Shown piece after piece: positions 52,847 to 61,396 of a DNA stretch of 64,000 nt (its first letter is position 1; every line of letters begins with the position of its first letter). The stretch is from Microbispora rosea. Its GTDB lineage: Bacteria > Actinomycetota > Actinomycetes > Streptosporangiales > Streptosporangiaceae. Location of the stretch: assembly GCF_900156315.1 (NCBI RefSeq), contig NZ_FTNI01000015.1, positions 124,001 through 188,000 on the forward strand, in the 5' to 3' direction. Both the position numbers and the translations under genes were made by a program. Below the pieces are notes generated by a model. It did no database searches, was not told where the DNA came from, and saw only the letters and a list, made by a program, of their open reading frames with translations.

Positions 52847-53152
52847 GGGGTTGTCGGCCCGGCGGCCGAGACCCGTGACCATCGGCAGGGCGAGGAGGGA
52901 CAGCATGGCCGCGACGGTCAGCCCGGCCCGCACCGGCGACGGCGAGCGCATCCTGCCGACGGCCACGCCGGTCAGCAGGACCAGCGGCACGAGCACCCCG
53001 TCGTGCGCCACGATCAGACCGCCGAACCACAGGGCCCAGCCGAGCGGATCGGTGAGGTGGGCGTCCACGACCAGGCCGGCGAACCCGGTCACGACCAGTG
53101 CGCCGCCGAGCCCGTATCCCAGCAGGCGCGGTGCGTTCACGCCGTTCTTCAC
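52730..53152 (-). CDS. Four-TM membrane protein, companion of molybdo-oxidoreductase
   Basis: A 140-residue hydrophobic protein with four TM helices (about 10-28, 38-62, 75-95 and 108-130) and a basic tail. GTG 53152 overlaps the stop of the cytochrome b561/molybdopterin gene (GTGA), so the two are made together. A role as membrane partner is inferred from coupling only. The C-terminus overlaps the convergent agarase-like gene by 117 bp. Confidence 0.75.
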   Translation of the reverse strand: MKNGVNAPRLLGYGLGGALVVTGFAGLVVDAHLTDPLGWALWFGGLIVAHDGVLVPLVLLTGVAVGRMRSPSPVRAGLTVAAMLSLLALPMVTGLGRRADNPSLLPLDYGRNLLVVLGLVALGTALAAIAVRLRARRRRG

Positions 53153-54312
53153 GCGGCCACCACCTTCGACACCCACTTGGTCTGCAGCACTCCCGGCCTG
53201 TTGGGCGCGATCAGCCGTACGGGGAAACCGTGGTCGGGCGCGAGCGGCGCGCCGCCGATCCGCAGCGCCAGCAGCGTCAGCTGGTCGTTCCAGTGCGGTG
53301 GGCGCACCTCGCTCGACCGGTATCCCCCGCCTCTCTCCAGCGACTCGACCGTGAGCACGGCGTCCGGGGCGATGCCCGCCAGGGCGGCGAGATCACGCAA
53401 CCGGATCCCCGACCATTCGGCCTCGGCGCTCCAGCCTTCCACGCAGGCGATCGGCAGCCGGACGGTGTGCTGGGGGAGTCGCAGCAGGTCGTCGTACGTC
53501 AGGGACAGCGGCGTGCGCACCGCGCCGGTCACGGTGAGCCGGTATCCCGGATCGTGGATCACGGTGGTCACTCCCGCCGCCGCGGCGGACTTGTTGACCG
53601 GCAGGCCCTGCGGGCCGGTGTGCGGTTCGCGCGGCGCCAGCAGGGCGAGCCCGGAAAGCGGCGCGTACGTCTCGCCCACCGTGAACAGGACGGTGAGGCC
53701 CGACGCGGCGGCCACGGTGCCGAGGAAGCGACGCCGGGCCGTCACCACCTCCCGGGGTTCGACCTGCTCCCGTGTCCACAGCTGCCTGCGCACCTTCGCC
53801 CATTCGTTGACCACATGAATGATCAGAGCGCCATAGAGGAGATACGCCGTCCAGTAATGCGCGGCGGGGAAAGAGAACGGCCACAGGTAAACGTACGAGA
53901 TGTTCAGCAGTCCAGTGATCGACTGAAACAGCGAAGCGCCGACGAGAACGAGCACGAGCCCGCGTTCCACGGCGTGGGAGAGCGACCGGAACGGCGGCCA
54001 CTGCCACAGCTTCGGATAAACGGTCCAGAGTTTCGCGAGAAGCAGCGGAATCGTCGCCAGCCCGCCGATGACGTGGAGTCCCTGCGTGATCCGATAAAGC
54101 CCGACCGGCCGGGACGGCCACGCCAGGCGGCCGGGCGGATGCTGCATGAAGTGGCTGAACAGGCCGGTGGCGAAGGCCACGGTGAAGCTGATCCCGAGCC
54201 ACAGGCCGAGCCGGGCGGCCACGCGCTCGGAATGCAGCACGCTGCCGAAACGGCCCGGCACACTCCGCAGAAGTGTTTCGACCCGGTCTCTCGTGACAGA
54301 ATCACGCACCAT
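53149..54312 (-). CDS. Cytochrome b561-like domain fused to molybdopterin-dependent oxidoreductase
   Basis: A 387-residue fusion. The N-terminal ~200 residues contain four to five TM helices with His residues placed as in b561/b5-type heme proteins (FSHFMQHPP, LHVIGG, YGALIIHVV). The C-terminal ~170 residues are a sulfite-oxidase/YedY-type molybdopterin domain with the Mo-ligating Cys in PIACVEGWS and NRPGVLQTKWV. It may move electrons between the quinone pool and a small S- or N-oxide substrate. The start is ATG 54312. Confidence 0.9.
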   Translation of the reverse strand: MVRDSVTRDRVETLLRSVPGRFGSVLHSERVAARLGLWLGISFTVAFATGLFSHFMQHPPGRLAWPSRPVGLYRITQGLHVIGGLATIPLLLAKLWTVYPKLWQWPPFRSLSHAVERGLVLVLVGASLFQSITGLLNISYVYLWPFSFPAAHYWTAYLLYGALIIHVVNEWAKVRRQLWTREQVEPREVVTARRRFLGTVAAASGLTVLFTVGETYAPLSGLALLAPREPHTGPQGLPVNKSAAAAGVTTVIHDPGYRLTVTGAVRTPLSLTYDDLLRLPQHTVRLPIACVEGWSAEAEWSGIRLRDLAALAGIAPDAVLTVESLERGGGYRSSEVRPPHWNDQLTLLALRIGGAPLAPDHGFPVRLIAPNRPGVLQTKWVSKVVAA

Positions 54313-54747
54313 CGTCCGGCCTCTTTCTCCGGAATGGCGGCGAATCGCGATCCGCGCCGGAAATGACATTCGGAAGCACAGTCGCGACCGTACCGCCGCC
54401 CGGCCTCGCGAATGCTTACGGATCCATGACGGGCCGCCGGGAGACCCGGGTGGGGCCGATCCACGGCGGGACATTCGCGGGACGACCGTCCTCTCTTCGC
54501 CTGCCGGCACGCGTTCAGAGCCGGCGCGGCCGCGCTCTCGAACACCCGTGAAGCCGGGGGACCGGTCTCACGGGTCCCCACGCTCCGCGCTCGGTGATGC
54601 CGCGTGGGCGTGGTGCTCGGGCGTGGGCGATGAGTTTTGTCGGTGGCGCCTGTCAGGCTTGCCATGAACCGCAAATCGTTGTGGAAGCCCAGGCTGGGAC
54701 GCCAGCAGCGACCACGTCGTTCCCCGACAACCCCTGATCGAGGTGCC
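54313..54747. other. 435-bp gene-free stretch
   Basis: No coding gene is supported here between divergent genes. It contains the tRNA-Ser-like sequence at 54552-54591 within a foldable hairpin (ACCCGTGA...TCACGGGT). Nothing else is recognised. Confidence 0.55.
54552..54591 (+). other. Short tRNA-Ser-like fragment, possible attachment-site relic
   Basis: The sequence runs GCCGGGGGACCGGTCTC then ACGGGT then CCCCACGCTC then CGCGCTC, matching in order the variable arm, T-arm and 3' end of the tRNA-Ser at 41371-41415, but lacking most of the T-loop. It also folds as a hairpin (ACCCGTGA/TCACGGGT), which might explain part of the likeness. Confidence 0.4.
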
Positions 54748-56205
54748 GTGTCCATCGCACAGGTTGATTCCCCCGCCGAACCCGCGACCGCGGTGTCGAG
54801 GCGCACCCCGGCCGTGATCCGGCTGCTGGTGCTCGCCACGTTCGTGGTCGTCCTCAACGAGACCATCATGATCAACGCGATCCCGCGGCTGATGGGCGCT
54901 CTGCACATCACCGAGCAGACCGCGCAGTGGCTCTCGACCGCCTTCATGCTGACCATGGCCGCGGTGATCCCGATCACCGGATGGTTCCTGCAAAGGGTGT
55001 CCACCCGCCGCGCGTACGCCACCGCGATGGGTCTGTTCCTGCTCGGCACGGCGTTGGCCGCCGTCGCGCCGTCGTTCGAGGTGCTGCTGGGCGCCCGTAT
55101 CGTCCAGGCCTCCGGGACGGCCGTGATGATGCCGCTGCTGATGACCACGTTGATGCAGGTGGTGCCCGAGTCGGAGCGGGGCCGCGTGATGGGCAACGTC
55201 AGCCTGGCCATCTCGGTCGCGCCCGCGATGGGCCCGACGGTCTCGGGCGTGATCCTTCAGCTCGGTTCCTGGCGGTTGCTGTTCGCCGTGGTGCTCCCCA
55301 TCGCCGCGATAATCGCCTGGCGCGGCCTGAAGCAGCTGGAGAACGTCGGAGAGACCCAGGTCAGTGCGATCGACTGGTTGAGCGTGGTGACCTCCGCCGC
55401 CGGTTTCGGCGGCCTGGTCTACGGACTCAGCCGGTTCGAGGGCGGCGACGTCCGCGTGGCCGCCGCGATCGTGGCAGGGGGCCTGGCCGCCATCGCCGTC
55501 TTCGTCGTCCGCCAGCTGTCGTTGCAGAAGCGCGGTGTGCCGCTGATGGACCTGCGCACCCTCCGCCACCGCACCTACACGGTCGCGCTGGTCCTGATGT
55601 CGGTGGCCTTCATGGCGATGCTCGGTTCGATGATCCTGCTGCCGCTGTATCTGCAGAATGTCCGCCAGCTCACCCCTCTGGAGACCGGACTCCTCGTGAT
55701 GCCGGGCGGTCTCGCGATGGGGCTGCTCGGTCCCGCCGTCGGCCGCCTGTTCGACCGGTTCGGGGGCCGGGTTCTGGTCATCCCCGGCGCGATCGGAATC
55801 GCGCTCGCGCTCGCCGGCCTCACCCAGGTCACCATGACCATGCCGTTCTGGCAGCTCCTGGGGCTGCACGCGCTGTTGATGGTGAGCCTGGCCGCGACCT
55901 TCACCCCGGTGTTCACCCTCGGGCTCGGCGCGGTGCCCCCGCAGCTCTACTCCCACGGCAGTTCGATCCTGAACACCCTGCAGCAGGTCGCCGCGGCCTT
56001 CGGCACCGCGCTCGTGATCACCGTGATGAGCGCGCGAGCCGATGCCCTGAGATCCGCGGGAGTCACGGAGGCGCTCGCCAACCTCGACGGCATGCGGCTG
56101 GCCTTCGTCATCGGCGCCGTGCTGTCTCTGGCCGTGGTCGTCACCGCCGTGCTCCTGCCGGCCCGAGCGGACAGCGTCGTCGAGCCCGGGCAATCCGTGC
56201 ACTGA
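54748..56205 (+). CDS. DHA2-family MFS drug transporter
   Basis: A 485-residue transporter with fourteen predicted TM helices, of the EmrB/QacA type. The conserved motifs include NETIMINAIPRLMG (motif D1-like), QWLSTAFMLTMA, ARIVQASGTAVMMPL and GPTVSGVI (motif C region). Export of a drug or metabolite by proton antiport is inferred from family. GTG 54748 with an upstream GAGG is preferred; ATG 54664 would add 28 residues without hydrophobic content. Confidence 0.9.
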   Translation: MSIAQVDSPAEPATAVSRRTPAVIRLLVLATFVVVLNETIMINAIPRLMGALHITEQTAQWLSTAFMLTMAAVIPITGWFLQRVSTRRAYATAMGLFLLGTALAAVAPSFEVLLGARIVQASGTAVMMPLLMTTLMQVVPESERGRVMGNVSLAISVAPAMGPTVSGVILQLGSWRLLFAVVLPIAAIIAWRGLKQLENVGETQVSAIDWLSVVTSAAGFGGLVYGLSRFEGGDVRVAAAIVAGGLAAIAVFVVRQLSLQKRGVPLMDLRTLRHRTYTVALVLMSVAFMAMLGSMILLPLYLQNVRQLTPLETGLLVMPGGLAMGLLGPAVGRLFDRFGGRVLVIPGAIGIALALAGLTQVTMTMPFWQLLGLHALLMVSLAATFTPVFTLGLGAVPPQLYSHGSSILNTLQQVAAAFGTALVITVMSARADALRSAGVTEALANLDGMRLAFVIGAVLSLAVVVTAVLLPARADSVVEPGQSVH

Positions 56206-56431
56206 GACGGGCCTGACGGCGGCGGAGCGGGACGCGTGGGGCCGGCCGCGAGCAGGACGTCCGCTCCGGGCCCCGCCCGCTCGGTCACGCCGAAGGGCTC
56301 GGCGTCGCCCCAGCCGCGACCGCGGCTGACGCTGGTACTCGCGATACCAGCACAGGTCGATTCTGGAGCACGCGGCCGCCGCCGGAGAAGCTTCATCGGA
56401 ATCTCCCGTTCACACGCCCCAGGAGAGGAAG
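56206..56431. other. Spacer between MFS genes (leader region)
   Basis: 226 bp with no gene recognised. A strong AGGAGAGGAAG ribosome site at its end (56421-56431) serves the small ORF that follows. Confidence 0.5.
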
Positions 56432-56536
56432 ATGAGCAAGCGAAGCGAGCGAATCACCCTGCACTGCGCGTTTCGCAAGGCGGTCGAAAGTGTGCCTCCG
56501 GCGAACGCCGTGCACCGCTGTGAGGTGACAGCATGA
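56432..56536 (+). CDS. 34-residue leader ORF coupled to MFS gene
   Basis: ATG 56432 follows a near-ideal AGGAGAGGAAG site. The peptide begins MSKRSERITLHCAFRKAVES and ends with RCEVTA, and its TGA overlaps the ATG of the transporter (GCATGAGC). The peptide has no resemblance to the transporter. This layout fits a regulatory leader peptide or a coupling device for the exporter. It may also be a chance ORF, since it is short; the site strength and the exact ATGA overlap argue for translation. Confidence 0.5.
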   Translation: MSKRSERITLHCAFRKAVESVPPANAVHRCEVTA

Positions 56537-57990
56537 GCAGCGTCACCGGATCCGTCCCAGCGAGCATCGGGGAAGCGCGCGACCGCACCCGCTGGTTCGC
56601 GCTTCCCGTCATTCTCGTCGGCACGTTCATGACGATTCTTGATTTCTTCATCGTGAACGTCGCCATTCCGTCGGCCCAGGCGGAGTTGAACGCCAGCGAC
56701 GCGCAGGTCCAGTTCGTCGTCGCGGGCTACGGCGTCGCGTACGCCTCGGGCCTGATCACCGGCGGACGCCTCGGCGACCTGTACGGCAGGCGTTCGGTGT
56801 TCGCCATCGGCCTCACGGCGTTCACCGCGGCCTCGGTCCTGTGCGGCCTGGCGGTGAGCCCGGAGATGCTGGTGATCTCCCGGGCTCTGCAGGGCATGGC
56901 GGCCGCGCTCATGTTCCCGCAGGTCCTGTCCATCATCAACGTCACGTACACCGATGACGACCGGCCGCGGGCGTTCGCCGGATATGGCGCCGCCCTCGGT
57001 CTCGCCACCGTCGGCGGGCAGGTGATCGGCGGCCTGCTGATCGCCTCGGACGTGCTCGGGCTGGGCTGGCGGGCCTGCTTCCTGGTGAACCTGCCCATCG
57101 GCCTGGTCACGCTGCTCCTGCTGCCGCGCCTGGTCCCCGAGTCGCGGTCCGCGAGCGCGCGCGGTCTCGACCTGGCCGGCGTGGCCATCGTGTTCCCCGC
57201 CGTCCTGCTGCTGCTCGTGCCCCTGGTGGAGGGCCGGCAGGAGGGCTGGCCCGCCTGGACGTTCGTCTCCCTGGCGGCGAGCGTCGTGGTGTTCGCGCTG
57301 TTCACGTGGCAGCAGGTGCGCCTGTCCCGGGCGGGCGGCACACCCCTGGTCGAGCCGTCCCTGTTCCGTTCCCGGTCGTTCGTGACCGGCCTGGCCACCG
57401 TGCTCGCCGTCTATGGCGGCATGGCCTCGTTCATGCTCGTGATCGCGCTGTACGTGCAGGACGGTCTGCGCTACTCCCCGCTCAGGGCGGGGATGGTCTT
57501 CCTGCCCATGGGCGTGGCGTTCTTCGCCACATCCATCAACGCGGCGAAGTTCATCCGCAGGCTCGGCCGCCGCACGCTCACCGCCGGCGCGATCCTGATC
57601 GTCGCGGGGGAGGTCTGCCTCGCGCTGATCACCCGCGACGCCGGCGCCGGGGTGAACCTGCCGCTGTACGAGGTGCTGACGGCCGTGGCCGGCGCCGGGA
57701 TCGGCATGGTCGGCGCCCCACTGCTGTCCCAGGTGCTGCTCGGCGTGGAGCCGGAGTACGCCGGGTCGGCCTCGGGCGTGCTGTCCACGGTCCAGCAGAT
57801 GGCCGGCGCTCTCGGAGTCGCGATCATCGGGATCGTCTTCTTCGGCACCCTCGACGGCGCGAGCGTATCCCCCGCCGGCTACGGCAGAGCGTTCGCGGCG
57901 AGTCTCGTCTACCTCATCGCACTCGCGGCGCTGGCCTCCGTGGTGACCATACCGAACCGCTGGTGGACCGGACGGTTCCACGCCCGGTGA
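56533..57990 (+). CDS. DHA2-family MFS drug transporter
   Basis: A 485-residue, fourteen-TM exporter, only distantly similar to the one at 54.7 kb. Signatures: MTILDFFIVNVAIPS (motif D1), GGRLGDLYGRRSVF (motif A), SRALQGMAAALMFPQVLS and GQVIGGLLI. Its ATG overlaps the stop of the 34-residue upstream ORF, and a weaker GAGGTGA lies 7 bp before. The XRE/MmyB regulator 137 bp downstream is a candidate controller. Confidence 0.92.
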   Translation: MSSVTGSVPASIGEARDRTRWFALPVILVGTFMTILDFFIVNVAIPSAQAELNASDAQVQFVVAGYGVAYASGLITGGRLGDLYGRRSVFAIGLTAFTAASVLCGLAVSPEMLVISRALQGMAAALMFPQVLSIINVTYTDDDRPRAFAGYGAALGLATVGGQVIGGLLIASDVLGLGWRACFLVNLPIGLVTLLLLPRLVPESRSASARGLDLAGVAIVFPAVLLLLVPLVEGRQEGWPAWTFVSLAASVVVFALFTWQQVRLSRAGGTPLVEPSLFRSRSFVTGLATVLAVYGGMASFMLVIALYVQDGLRYSPLRAGMVFLPMGVAFFATSINAAKFIRRLGRRTLTAGAILIVAGEVCLALITRDAGAGVNLPLYEVLTAVAGAGIGMVGAPLLSQVLLGVEPEYAGSASGVLSTVQQMAGALGVAIIGIVFFGTLDGASVSPAGYGRAFAASLVYLIALAALASVVTIPNRWWTGRFHAR

Positions 57991-58127
57991 CGCCACCGGA
58001 CTGATCGCCGATATTTCGCTCGGGGGCAAGCATCTTAATCCGGCGATACAACTCCACGACAATGATGGATCAAGCCGATTCACGCTGACCGGCCCGGGCC
58101 TTGTCACCGCAGGCGTTAGGGGATGCC

Positions 58128-58952
58128 GTGTCCGACAGGAGCGAGAACAGACAGGAGCTCGCTCAGTTTCTGCGTAGCCGTCGCGCGCGCATCAGCCCCC
58201 AGGAGGCGGGGCTCCCCACCGGAGTCCACCGGCGTACGAAGGGCCTGCGCCGGGAGGAGATGGCCGTTCTCGCGGGGCTCAGCCCCACCTGGTACACCTA
58301 CCTGGAGCAGGCCCGCGACATCCACCCCTCCCCGCAGGTCCTCGACAGCCTGGCCCGCGTCCTCGGCCTGAGCGAGGACGAGCGCGCCTACATCCACCGG
58401 CTCGCGTTCGGCCAGGGGCCGGCCGAGGCCCCGTACGGGGTCGACGAGTCGGCGGAGAAGCTGGTCTCCCAGGTGGTGGAGGTGGCGGGCCACGGCCCTT
58501 TTCCGCTGTACGCCGGCAACCGGTACGGCGACGTGGTGGCCTGGAACCGCGCCGCCGCCGACTGGTACACCGACTTCGGCGCGCTGCCCCGGCCCCGCAG
58601 GAACATCCTGTGGTGGATGCTCACCGAGCCCGAGGCCAGGAAGCGACTGGTGAACTGGGCCGACGACACGCTCGACGTCATCGCGAGGCTGCGGCTGGCG
58701 TACGCCACCAGGACGGCGGACCGGAGGATGCAGGAACTGGTGGGCGACCTGAAGAGCGCCAGCGCCGACTTCCGCGGCTGGTGGCACGAGCAGCACGTGC
58801 GGGGGCAGCACCAGCGGACGCGGACGCTCGACGTTCCCGGCCTCGGCAGACGCGCCTTCCGTCTCGTCGTCGCGAGCGTCGTGGACAGCCCGGCGCACTC
58901 CCTGGTGATCCACCTGCCGCTGACCGAGGAAACGGGAACCGGCGCCTCCTGA
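58128..58952 (+). CDS. XRE-family regulator with MmyB-like ligand-binding domain
   Basis: A 274-residue regulator. The HTH (about 8-85) has RTKGLRREEMAVLAGLSPTWYTYLEQARDIHPSPQVLDSLARVLGL and the C-terminal domain (about 100-270) is the MmyB PAS-like fold with GNRYGDVVAWNRAAADWYTDF. MmyB-type domains bind fatty-acid-like ligands. The start is GTG 58128, with TTAGGGG upstream. It probably regulates the neighbouring exporter or itself. Confidence 0.92.
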   Translation: MSDRSENRQELAQFLRSRRARISPQEAGLPTGVHRRTKGLRREEMAVLAGLSPTWYTYLEQARDIHPSPQVLDSLARVLGLSEDERAYIHRLAFGQGPAEAPYGVDESAEKLVSQVVEVAGHGPFPLYAGNRYGDVVAWNRAAADWYTDFGALPRPRRNILWWMLTEPEARKRLVNWADDTLDVIARLRLAYATRTADRRMQELVGDLKSASADFRGWWHEQHVRGQHQRTRTLDVPGLGRRAFRLVVASVVDSPAHSLVIHLPLTEETGTGAS

Positions 58953-59192
58953 GTCTCGGCCGGCTGCTCAGCGCTTGTTTCGTTCACTCACCCGCTCACC
59001 GGGCGGCGCCGCAGCAGGTGCCGGGCCGCGGCGTGCACGTGCGGGTGAGGTTTCGCAGGCGGTTCTGGTCATCCCGGCGGTCGCACGCCTGGCGGCAGAT
59101 CCCCTGAGAGAATGCCGCCACGCGTCGTACGGCGGGGTACGGCGCACGGGGCGGCCTCGTGAGCGCGCCCCGTGCCCGTCGCCGAGGAACGG

Positions 59193-60383
59193 TCAGTGGC
59201 GGCCCGGGCCCCCGTCGGCGCGACGCGGAGCGCCCGCGGCCAGGGCGAGGTCCTGCTGGATCACGTAGTACTGCGACTTGGGCTTCAGGTCCGCGTCATA
59301 CAGCAGGGCGGCGCCCTCCTGCGGGTTGTTGAACCAGCCGGGGATCCAGGAGTAGGTGTCGCCGAAGCCCCAGGGGGTGAACGAGATGCACTCGCGCACC
59401 GCCAGGCAGGCCTTCAGGGCGCGGGACCAGTAGCTCTCCTGGGCGTAGGAGGCCAGCGGGGTGGTCGGGGTGTTCACGTTCGGCGCGGCCTCGGTGAACG
59501 TGCGGACGTCCACCTCGGTCTCGGCCACCTTCAGGCCGAGGTCCGCGAAGCGCTGCAGGTTGTTCTGCAGGTCCGGGAAGCCGTACTGGGTGTCCAGGTG
59601 GCCCTGGAAGCCGACGCCGTCGATGGGCACGCGCTGGGCCTTCAGGGTCTTGACGAAGTCGTACACCGCGTTGCTCTTCGGCCCGGTGAACTCGAGGTTG
59701 TAGTCGTTGTAGAAGAGCAGGGCCTTGGGGTCGGCCTCGTGCGCCCAGCGGAAGGCGTCGGCGATGTAGCCGAGGCCGCCCCACGCCTTGTACCAGACGG
59801 TCTCGCGGGGCTTCCCGTCGTCGTCGAACGCCTCGTTGACCACGTCCCACTGCCAGATGTCGCCCTTGAAGTGCTTCACCTGGTCCTGGATGTGCTTCTT
59901 GAGCAGGGCCTTCAGCTCGTCGTTCGACAGCGTGGTGGTGTAGCCGTCGGAGGAGAGCCAGGTCGGCAGCTGGCTGTGCCACACCAGCGTGTGGCCGCGG
60001 ACCAGTTGCTTGTTCTCCTTCGCGAAGGAGACCAGCCGGTCGGCCGCGGCCCAGTCGTACGTGCCGCGGGTGGGCTCCACGAGCTGCCACTTCATCACGT
60101 TCTCCGGGGTGACGCTGGAGAACTGCTCGGCCGTGATCCGGGTGTAGTCGGCGTTGCTGCCGAGCTCGTCCATGTTCACGGCGGTGCCGATGCGCAGGCC
60201 GACCCGGTCGCCGAGGGCGCGCAGCGAGTCCGCAGGGGGGCGGACGGGCTGGGAGTGCCCGGGGCCGGGCGGATGAGGGGCGGGGGCAGCGCCGGGATCG
60301 GCCGAGGCCGAGCCGGTGAGGGCCGCCCCGCTCAGCAGGACCGTGGCGCTCACGAGGCCGATGGACAGTGCGGAACGAAGCAC
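59193..60383 (-). CDS. Secreted GH10 endo-1,4-beta-xylanase
   Basis: A 396-residue enzyme that cleaves the xylan backbone. A signal peptide (about 1-28, ending SASA-DPG) and a Pro-rich linker precede the GH10 TIM barrel (about 55-375). The acid/base Glu is in WDVVNEAFDD and the nucleophile Glu in VAETEVDVR, and HTLVWHSQLP gives the substrate-binding His. There is no carbohydrate-binding module. It starts at GTG 60383 with AGGAG upstream, 50 bp after the deacetylase stop, so both are one operon for acetylated xylan. Confidence 0.95.
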   Translation of the reverse strand: MLRSALSIGLVSATVLLSGAALTGSASADPGAAPAPHPPGPGHSQPVRPPADSLRALGDRVGLRIGTAVNMDELGSNADYTRITAEQFSSVTPENVMKWQLVEPTRGTYDWAAADRLVSFAKENKQLVRGHTLVWHSQLPTWLSSDGYTTTLSNDELKALLKKHIQDQVKHFKGDIWQWDVVNEAFDDDGKPRETVWYKAWGGLGYIADAFRWAHEADPKALLFYNDYNLEFTGPKSNAVYDFVKTLKAQRVPIDGVGFQGHLDTQYGFPDLQNNLQRFADLGLKVAETEVDVRTFTEAAPNVNTPTTPLASYAQESYWSRALKACLAVRECISFTPWGFGDTYSWIPGWFNNPQEGAALLYDADLKPKSQYYVIQQDLALAAGAPRRADGGPGRH

Positions 60384-60433
60384 ACGAACTCCTCGGGGGT
60401 GAAAGTGGGGGGTTGATGGGTACTGCGGTCAGG

Positions 60434-61141
60434 TCAGCCCCGCCGGGCGGGCAGCGACAGGTGCCATCCCTCCGACCGGAGCGCGGGGATGACCGTGTCG
60501 ACGGCGTCGACGGTCTGACTCCGGTCCCCGCCGCCGTCGTGCATCAGGACCACCGCCCCCGGCGTGATCCCTTCTCTCAGGCGGCGGATCAGTTCGGCGG
60601 TCCCCGGTGGATCCCAGTCGCCGATGGCCAGACGCCAGCCCAGCGCCTGCATGCCGAGATCGGCCGCGACGGTCGGCGTCTGCCCCCAGTTGCCGTACGG
60701 GGCCCGGAAGTACGGGATGTGCGCTCCCGGCACGGCCGCGCGGATGGCGGCGCTCGTCTCCAGCAGGTCGGCGCGGATCCGCTCCGCCGGCCAGGCCGCC
60801 ATGTCGTCGTGGCGCATGCCGTGATTGCACAGCGTGTGCCCGTCGGCGACGATCCGCCGGACGACCTCCGGGTGCTGCCGCACATGCTCACCCCAGAGGC
60901 AGAAGACCGCCTTCGCGTGGTGCTCGCGCAGCACGTCGAGCAGGCGCAGAGTGTCAGGAGGGTTCGGCCCGTCGTCGAAGGTGAAGCCGACCGACAGCCC
61001 GCCGCCGCGGGTCGAGTCGACGACCGTGGGGGTCGGGTTGTCCGCCAGGGCCGGGTGTGCCATGCCCAGCAGGAGACCTATCGTGGCCAGTGGAACGGCG
61101 AGAAGACGTGGCCCGCGTGGGCGCCGGCGTCTGTTGACCAC
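60434..61141 (-). CDS. Secreted CE4 polysaccharide deacetylase
   Basis: A 235-residue esterase/deacetylase with a signal peptide (about 1-33, ending AHPALA-DN). The NodB domain (about 45-230) has motif 1 TFDDGP with the metal Asp, motif 2 HGMRHDD (His-x3-His), motif 3 FRAPYGNWG and motif 5 LMHDGGGD. Next to a GH10 xylanase, acetylxylan esterase activity is the best guess; chitin or peptidoglycan deacetylation remains possible. The start is GTG 61141. Confidence 0.93.
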   Translation of the reverse strand: MVNRRRRPRGPRLLAVPLATIGLLLGMAHPALADNPTPTVVDSTRGGGLSVGFTFDDGPNPPDTLRLLDVLREHHAKAVFCLWGEHVRQHPEVVRRIVADGHTLCNHGMRHDDMAAWPAERIRADLLETSAAIRAAVPGAHIPYFRAPYGNWGQTPTVAADLGMQALGWRLAIGDWDPPGTAELIRRLREGITPGAVVLMHDGGGDRSQTVDAVDTVIPALRSEGWHLSLPARRG

Positions 61142-61396
61142 GATGACTCCATCTTCACGCGAGTACGCCCGAAAGTTTCTGTGACGTAACGAAAGTAATG
61201 CAGACCATAGGAACGCGATTGTGGTACGTCAAGGGGTCAAAACCGCCCGGGGGTACGTAGATCTCGCGGACTCGCTGGCGGGAGGGGTGGTCGTGAGTTC
61301 CTGGCTGCCCTAAAACGCCACAGAACCTCTCCGAAACTTTCGGGCTTCAGGCCGCGAGGCGGCCTGCGAGCGGAGAGGGCGTGATCACGCGAGGGA
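61142..61396. other. 255-bp spacer upstream of the xylan operon
   Basis: This carries the promoter of the deacetylase-xylanase operon and the end of the ABC exporter operon. I do not see a CebR-type TGGGAGCGCTCCCA operator or other recognised box. Confidence 0.5.

Noticed and set aside
54568-56202. 544-aa open frame opposite the MFS transporter
   Set aside because: Composition is the Gln/His/Asp/Arg-rich pattern typical of antisense frames in high-GC DNA; the opposite strand encodes a clear transporter.
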